This document shows, piece after piece, positions 14,366 to 17,293 of a DNA stretch of 17,293 nt. The notes below the pieces were generated by a model. That model searched no databases and was not told the DNA's origin. It saw only the letters and a program-made list of their open reading frames with translations. Positions within the stretch are counted from its first letter, which is position 1. Every line of letters starts with the position of its first letter. The position numbers and the translations under genes were made by a program. Source of the DNA: Clostridiales bacterium (GTDB taxonomy: Bacteria; Bacillota; Clostridia; Oscillospirales; Oscillospiraceae); contig SFGJ01000034.1 in NCBI GenBank assembly GCA_004557655.1, positions 1-17,293 on the forward strand, read 5' to 3'.

Positions 14366-14749
14366 ATGAAAAAAATCGTGGTCGATATGCAGAATTTTCT
14401 GTTCGGCGATTCCATAGCGGCTGCTTTCAAGAATTCGAACTATGATATCGACGTGGTTCGTGCGGAGACACCGCAGGATACCGTCGAACTGTGCCGTGTG
14501 TACAAACCGTTTGTCCTTGTAATGGAAGTTACCGCCTATACGCCTTGGCTGCTCAGCGAAAGGCTGAAGCTGCGGGACGAGGTAAAGGCGGTGTGCCCCG
14601 ACTGCAAGATAGCCCTCATCGTGGATTCCAACACCGAAAAACAGGCGGCGAAGGACATCCGAGACGCAAAGAAAAACGGCATCATCGACCAGTTTTTCTA
14701 TGGCTCCATGACCGCCGAATATCTGATGGATCAGATTTATGCGATGTGA
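14366..14749 (+). CDS. Second pseudo-receiver, paralogue of the 13716 product
   Basis: Encodes 127 residues, aligning without gaps to the 13716 protein at about one third identity (43 of 127 by hand count). An AAAGGAGGA site precedes the ATG. Landmarks are MKKIVVDMQ, YKPFVLVMEVTAYTPWLLSER, CKIALIVDSNTEK and GIIDQFFYGSM. As in its paralogue, Glu54 replaces the phospho-acceptor Asp, and the switch Thr and Lys are absent. The shared E-V-x-A-aromatic-[ST]-P-W-x2-S-E-R motif is probably the functional surface of the family. It has its own promoter and palindrome, unlike the coupled paralogue, and is the first gene before the large secreted Cys-rich protein. A role as an adaptor or regulator of that protein's expression is inference. 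Confidence 0.8.
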   Translation: MKKIVVDMQNFLFGDSIAAAFKNSNYDIDVVRAETPQDTVELCRVYKPFVLVMEVTAYTPWLLSERLKLRDEVKAVCPDCKIALIVDSNTEKQAAKDIRDAKKNGIIDQFFYGSMTAEYLMDQIYAM

Positions 14750-14939
14750 TCAGCCACGAAGAAAGAGACGGCTGAAATACAGCGAAGAAATGAAAAGAAA
14801 GGCGGCGCAGACCATGATACAAAAGAAACGGTACGGCGGTTTTGCAGCCGCCAGGCGACGGGTATATGCGGCGGGCTCCGATCCGCCCACCCTGTGCGGA
14901 GAGCTGCGAAAGGAGGAAACAGCCCTCTGCGGTCAGTAG
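14739..14939 (+). CDS. Doubtful small basic ORF
   Basis: Encodes 66 residues, overlapping the end of the pseudo-receiver gene by 11 bases. The product is Arg/Lys-rich in its first half (MRCDQPRRKRRLKYSEEMKR) and ends with two Cys. There is no good Shine-Dalgarno at the 14739 ATG; an AAAGG before the ATG at 14815 would give 41 residues. The 267-base gap between 14749 and 15017 is otherwise empty apart from a GGCGG/CCGCC hairpin near 14835-14853. It may be a leader or chance frame. No function is proposed. Confidence 0.25.
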   Translation: MRCDQPRRKRRLKYSEEMKRKAAQTMIQKKRYGGFAAARRRVYAAGSDPPTLCGELRKEETALCGQ

Positions 14940-15016
14940 AGAGAAAGCACGGCTTTATGCACCGACAAAAAACGCATAAAAATCTTCAAAATGATTTTGA
15001 GGGAGGAAATGTTTGT

Positions 15017-15433
15017 ATGATAAAAACGAACACGCGAAGGCGCGTCGTCAGCGTCCTGTTGGCGCTTGTGATGCTGGTCTCACTGATGCCGAGTCTGGTG
15101 GTTCCCGTCCATGCCTTTTGGGACGACTACGACGACGGCTTCGATTGTCCTAACTGCGACCACTACCATTTTGGCAGCGAGTATATGTGTGACTGCCTGT
15201 TCTGCACCATTGACTGCAACTACGAGTGCTGGGTTGAAACCCATTGTAACGACTGCGGTGTGTGCTTTGGAGACACGCCCTACTGGTGCGAGGAGTGCTA
15301 CAAGTGCGCGGAGTGCATGGAGGAAACGCACTGCTCCACCTGCGCCAAGTGCTACATCGGCGAGGATGACCAGCTGTGCGGCCATAACCATCTGCGACTC
15401 CTGCGGCTTCTGCGACGACTGCGCAAACGATGA
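15017..15433 (+). CDS. N-terminal part of Cys-rich secreted protein (frameshifted gene)
   Basis: The ATG at 15017 follows GGGAGG at 15001. A Sec signal peptide is clear (MIKTNTRRR, hydrophobic core, cleavage expected after V31-H32-A33). The mature part begins with an acidic FWDDYDD stretch and then dense CxxC and CxC motifs (CPNC, CDCLFC, CNDCGVC, CEEC, CAEC, CSTCAKC), with about 18 Cys in 85 residues. True coding ends near 15380. After that point this frame reads an Arg/Leu-rich tail with no Cys before stopping at 15433, whereas the Cys pattern continues without a break in the frame beginning GCC at 15381. One extra base near 15375-15382 (for example a G in TGCGGCC) explains the switch. The frame back to 14894 has no start support. 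See the following entry for the rest of the same gene. Confidence 0.75.
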   Translation: MIKTNTRRRVVSVLLALVMLVSLMPSLVVPVHAFWDDYDDGFDCPNCDHYHFGSEYMCDCLFCTIDCNYECWVETHCNDCGVCFGDTPYWCEECYKCAECMEETHCSTCAKCYIGEDDQLCGHNHLRLLRLLRRLRKR

Positions 15434-17293
15434 CAGCGATCCGATGCACTGCTCGCTGTGCAACAACTGCTTCGGCGCAGTGGACGAGTGCGTGGACGAC
15501 GATGATACCGGCGTCATCCACTGCGTCGATTGCCACACGGCCTGCGAGCAGTGCGAGGAATGCCTGCTGAACCAGGAGTCCTGCGAGGACTGCGGCCTGT
15601 GCCTGGAGTGCTGCCGGGATAACTCCGAGGGCGGCGGCTGTCCGGATGGCGAGACCTGCGTGGAAAGCGCCGAGTGGGACGAGCACATCTGCCAGGGCTG
15701 CGACGGCTGGGTCACGGATAAGGAGGACGAGGACGAGTTCTGCGAAACCTGCGAGCTGTGCAAGGAGTGCTGCGAGGGCAACTCCGACTGCTCTGAGGGG
15801 ATGTGCGCAATGGACACGGACTATGCGGATCACTTCTGCGAGGACTGCGGCCTGTGCTTCCACGACAGCGATCCCTGCGAGGACGGCTGCGATCAGCGCT
15901 GCAAGGACTGCTGCCGGGATGCCGTGAGCGCTATGGGCTGCGATCATGACGACTGGTGCTTCAGCGACTCTGATTTTGAGGATCATCTGAAGACGGAGCA
16001 TTCCGGCGCCGGGCATACGCACATAGCCTCCGCCACCTGGGAGGCTGACGGAACGCGGCACTGGCACCCCTGCCGCTATTGTGACGATAAAAAGCTGAAT
16101 GCCGCCAACCATGAATTTGACGCCAAGGGCGTGTGTAAGGTCTGCGGCTACATCAGCGGCAGCGCCATCGTCATCACCCGCCAGCCCAAGAGCGTCAAGT
16201 GCAAGACCTCTATCTACGACGATTATAAGGAAGAGCCGGAAAACGGCCTGCTGTTCTATGAAAATAACCCGGTCACCTTCTCTGTCATGGCAAGAAGCCT
16301 GAAGGGCGACGAGCTGACCTATCAGTGGTATCGGAAGAATAATGAGAATCCCACGGCGGCGCCCTACAAGCTGCCGGAGGGTAGGTTTTACACGGGTGTG
16401 ACGACCTCCACACTGAAGATGCCGGTTTCCACCCAGGCCTGCCAGGAGGACTACTCCTACTACTGCGTTATCGGCAGAAAGGGCGACGCTTCGGACACCC
16501 TGAAAACGGCGGAGGCAAAGCTGACGGCCACCCATGCCTACAGCCATAAGCAGGCGGGTGTGCCTGTGCCCACCGACGACAGCGAGAGAACGCCGGAATA
16601 CAATGTCACTTGGGTCGATAAGAATGGGGTTACCCATAACGGTATCGTGGGCGGCGACCCGAAATGCGAAGGCCACAAGCTCCCGTGCCTGTTTGAAGCA
16701 GGCGAATACGAAGCGCATTATATGACCACCGGCTCCAAGGAGCGCATCTTCCCGCATACCTTTGTGCTTGACAGAAGCCTTGACGCGGTAGGCGGCGGCA
16801 GGGTCGATGTGCTCAGATGTACCGTCTGCGACTATACCGTTCCTGTGAAGAGCCATGTCCATGATTACGGCTGGAACTGGGATTACACCGGCTTCGGCAG
16901 TATCTATGAGTATACCTTCAACCTCGGCGGCTCGACCAAGACGGTGGAGCAGCTCATCCTTGAGTCCGACTATGCCCACCCCGAAAAGTGCAAGGTTCCC
17001 GGCTGCGAGGAGTTCATCATGGTTCCCCACAGCTGGGGCCGCTGGAATGTGGTTCTGTGTCCTGACACCACGGGCGGCAAAGGCGGCATGGAGGCCGAAT
17101 GCAGCGTCTGCGAGTACACAAAGACGAAAATCGACAAGGATGATGACGGAGGAGCCGATCATTGGACAAAGGACACCGCCCTTGTGACGGTAATAAACGG
17201 CCGGGCAACCCGTATGATCGTCAAGCCCGGCGACAAGATCAGGCTTTATCCCGAGGAGAGAACCGGTCAGAAAGCCATCGGCTGGAAGGTGGA
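15366..17293 (+). CDS. Main body of Cys-rich secreted protein, incomplete at window end
   Basis: This frame is open from an ATG at 15366 to the last base, more than 640 codons with no stop. That ATG has no Shine-Dalgarno and no signal peptide, so the stretch is the continuation of the gene starting at 15017. Up to about 15960 it adds roughly 39 Cys in repeated units such as CEDCGLCLECC, CETCELCKECC and CEDCGLC, with many Asp/Glu between them. A His/Cys unit follows (HTHIASATW, CRYC, CKVCGY), then an Ig-like domain (around TYQWYRKNN and YSYYCVIGRKG), then units of the type HVHDYGWNW, CTVCDY, HSWGRWNVV and CSVCEYTK. Metal binding or disulfide networks at the cell surface are likely; no enzyme motif is seen. 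The end of the gene, and any cell-wall anchor, lies outside the window. Confidence 0.75.
   Translation, partial: MTSCAAITICDSCGFCDDCANDDSDPMHCSLCNNCFGAVDECVDDDDTGVIHCVDCHTACEQCEECLLNQESCEDCGLCLECCRDNSEGGGCPDGETCVESAEWDEHICQGCDGWVTDKEDEDEFCETCELCKECCEGNSDCSEGMCAMDTDYADHFCEDCGLCFHDSDPCEDGCDQRCKDCCRDAVSAMGCDHDDWCFSDSDFEDHLKTEHSGAGHTHIASATWEADGTRHWHPCRYCDDKKLNAANHEFDAKGVCKVCGYISGSAIVITRQPKSVKCKTSIYDDYKEEPENGLLFYENNPVTFSVMARSLKGDELTYQWYRKNNENPTAAPYKLPEGRFYTGVTTSTLKMPVSTQACQEDYSYYCVIGRKGDASDTLKTAEAKLTATHAYSHKQAGVPVPTDDSERTPEYNVTWVDKNGVTHNGIVGGDPKCEGHKLPCLFEAGEYEAHYMTTGSKERIFPHTFVLDRSLDAVGGGRVDVLRCTVCDYTVPVKSHVHDYGWNWDYTGFGSIYEYTFNLGGSTKTVEQLILESDYAHPEKCKVPGCEEFIMVPHSWGRWNVVLCPDTTGGKGGMEAECSVCEYTKTKIDKDDDGGADHWTKDTALVTVINGRATRMIVKPGDKIRLYPEERTGQKAIGWKV

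Noticed and set aside
13716..14749. Functional two-component response regulators
   Set aside because: The phospho-acceptor Asp, the acidic pair and the switch residues are missing, no output domain is attached and no histidine kinase gene is in the window.
15150..17162. A 670-codon open frame on the minus strand
   Set aside because: It is antisense to the Cys-rich gene, and its Ala/Val/Leu-rich translation is what high-GC antisense of Cys/Asp/Glu codons gives. No signal, domain or ribosome site supports it, and the + strand has signal peptide, Shine-Dalgarno and repeats.
15646..17187. Several short + strand frames rich in Arg/Ala/Ser
   Set aside because: They are in a frame shifted from the real Cys-rich coding frame, which stays open throughout, and carry no start signals.
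1..17293. CRISPR array, tRNA or rRNA gene, insertion sequence or phage region
   Set aside because: I saw no regularly spaced repeats, no tRNA- or rRNA-like sequence, and no transposase, integrase or phage structural protein in any frame.

Overview
The window looks like chromosomal DNA of a Gram-positive anaerobe of the class Clostridia, most likely a gut Oscillospiraceae/Ruminococcaceae-type organism. This is inferred from purine-rich Shine-Dalgarno sites (GGAGG type) before almost every gene, Gram-positive lipoprotein signals, and protein families frequent in that group (DUF4428, a DUF6935-like protein, SPFH/zinc-ribbon proteins, and secreted proteins with His/Cys and Ig-like repeats). Every gene I can support is on the + strand. 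I see no rRNA, tRNA, CRISPR array, transposase, integrase or phage gene.

Region 1 (1-1556) has a gene-free leader with weak repeats and hairpins, a lipoprotein gene, and a two-helix membrane protein gene. Region 2 (1618-9825) is the core. It encodes an SPFH protein with four C-terminal zinc ribbons (YdjI type), a DUF3592-like membrane protein, a membrane protein with two zinc ribbons, a DUF4428 protein gene broken by an internal deletion/frameshift, a small lipoprotein, an intact DUF4428 protein, a two-zinc-ribbon tail-anchored protein (YdjG type), a TPM-domain protein (YdjH type) and a DUF6935-like protein. In Bacillus subtilis, YdjG and YdjH form a membrane complex that recruits YdjI and the phage-shock protein PspA. 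Here the three Ydj-type proteins are kept, no PspA gene is visible, and five or six extra membrane, zinc-ribbon or lipoprotein genes are interleaved. My reading is an expanded membrane-surveillance platform; its physiological role is unproven.

Region 3 (9930-12688) holds a four-helix membrane protein gene, two small hypothetical genes, and a lipoprotein gene whose C-terminal part resembles the IseA inhibitor of cell-wall DL-endopeptidases. That gene is preceded by a strong double hairpin touching its ribosome-binding site, has a second Shine-Dalgarno/ATG inside, and is followed by an in-frame open stretch beyond its stop codon.

Region 4 (12847-17293) encodes two secreted proteins with Ig-like and His/Cys modules, separated by two paralogous 127-residue pseudo-receiver proteins that have Glu in place of the phospho-acceptor Asp. 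A clear promoter with an overlapping palindrome precedes the second receiver. The last gene encodes a very cysteine-rich secreted protein, carries an apparent one-base frameshift near 15381, and runs off the end of the window.

Most genes from 1618 to 11210 are closely spaced and I see no convincing intrinsic terminator between them, so one or a few long transcripts are plausible. Family names come from recalled sequence patterns, not from a database search.
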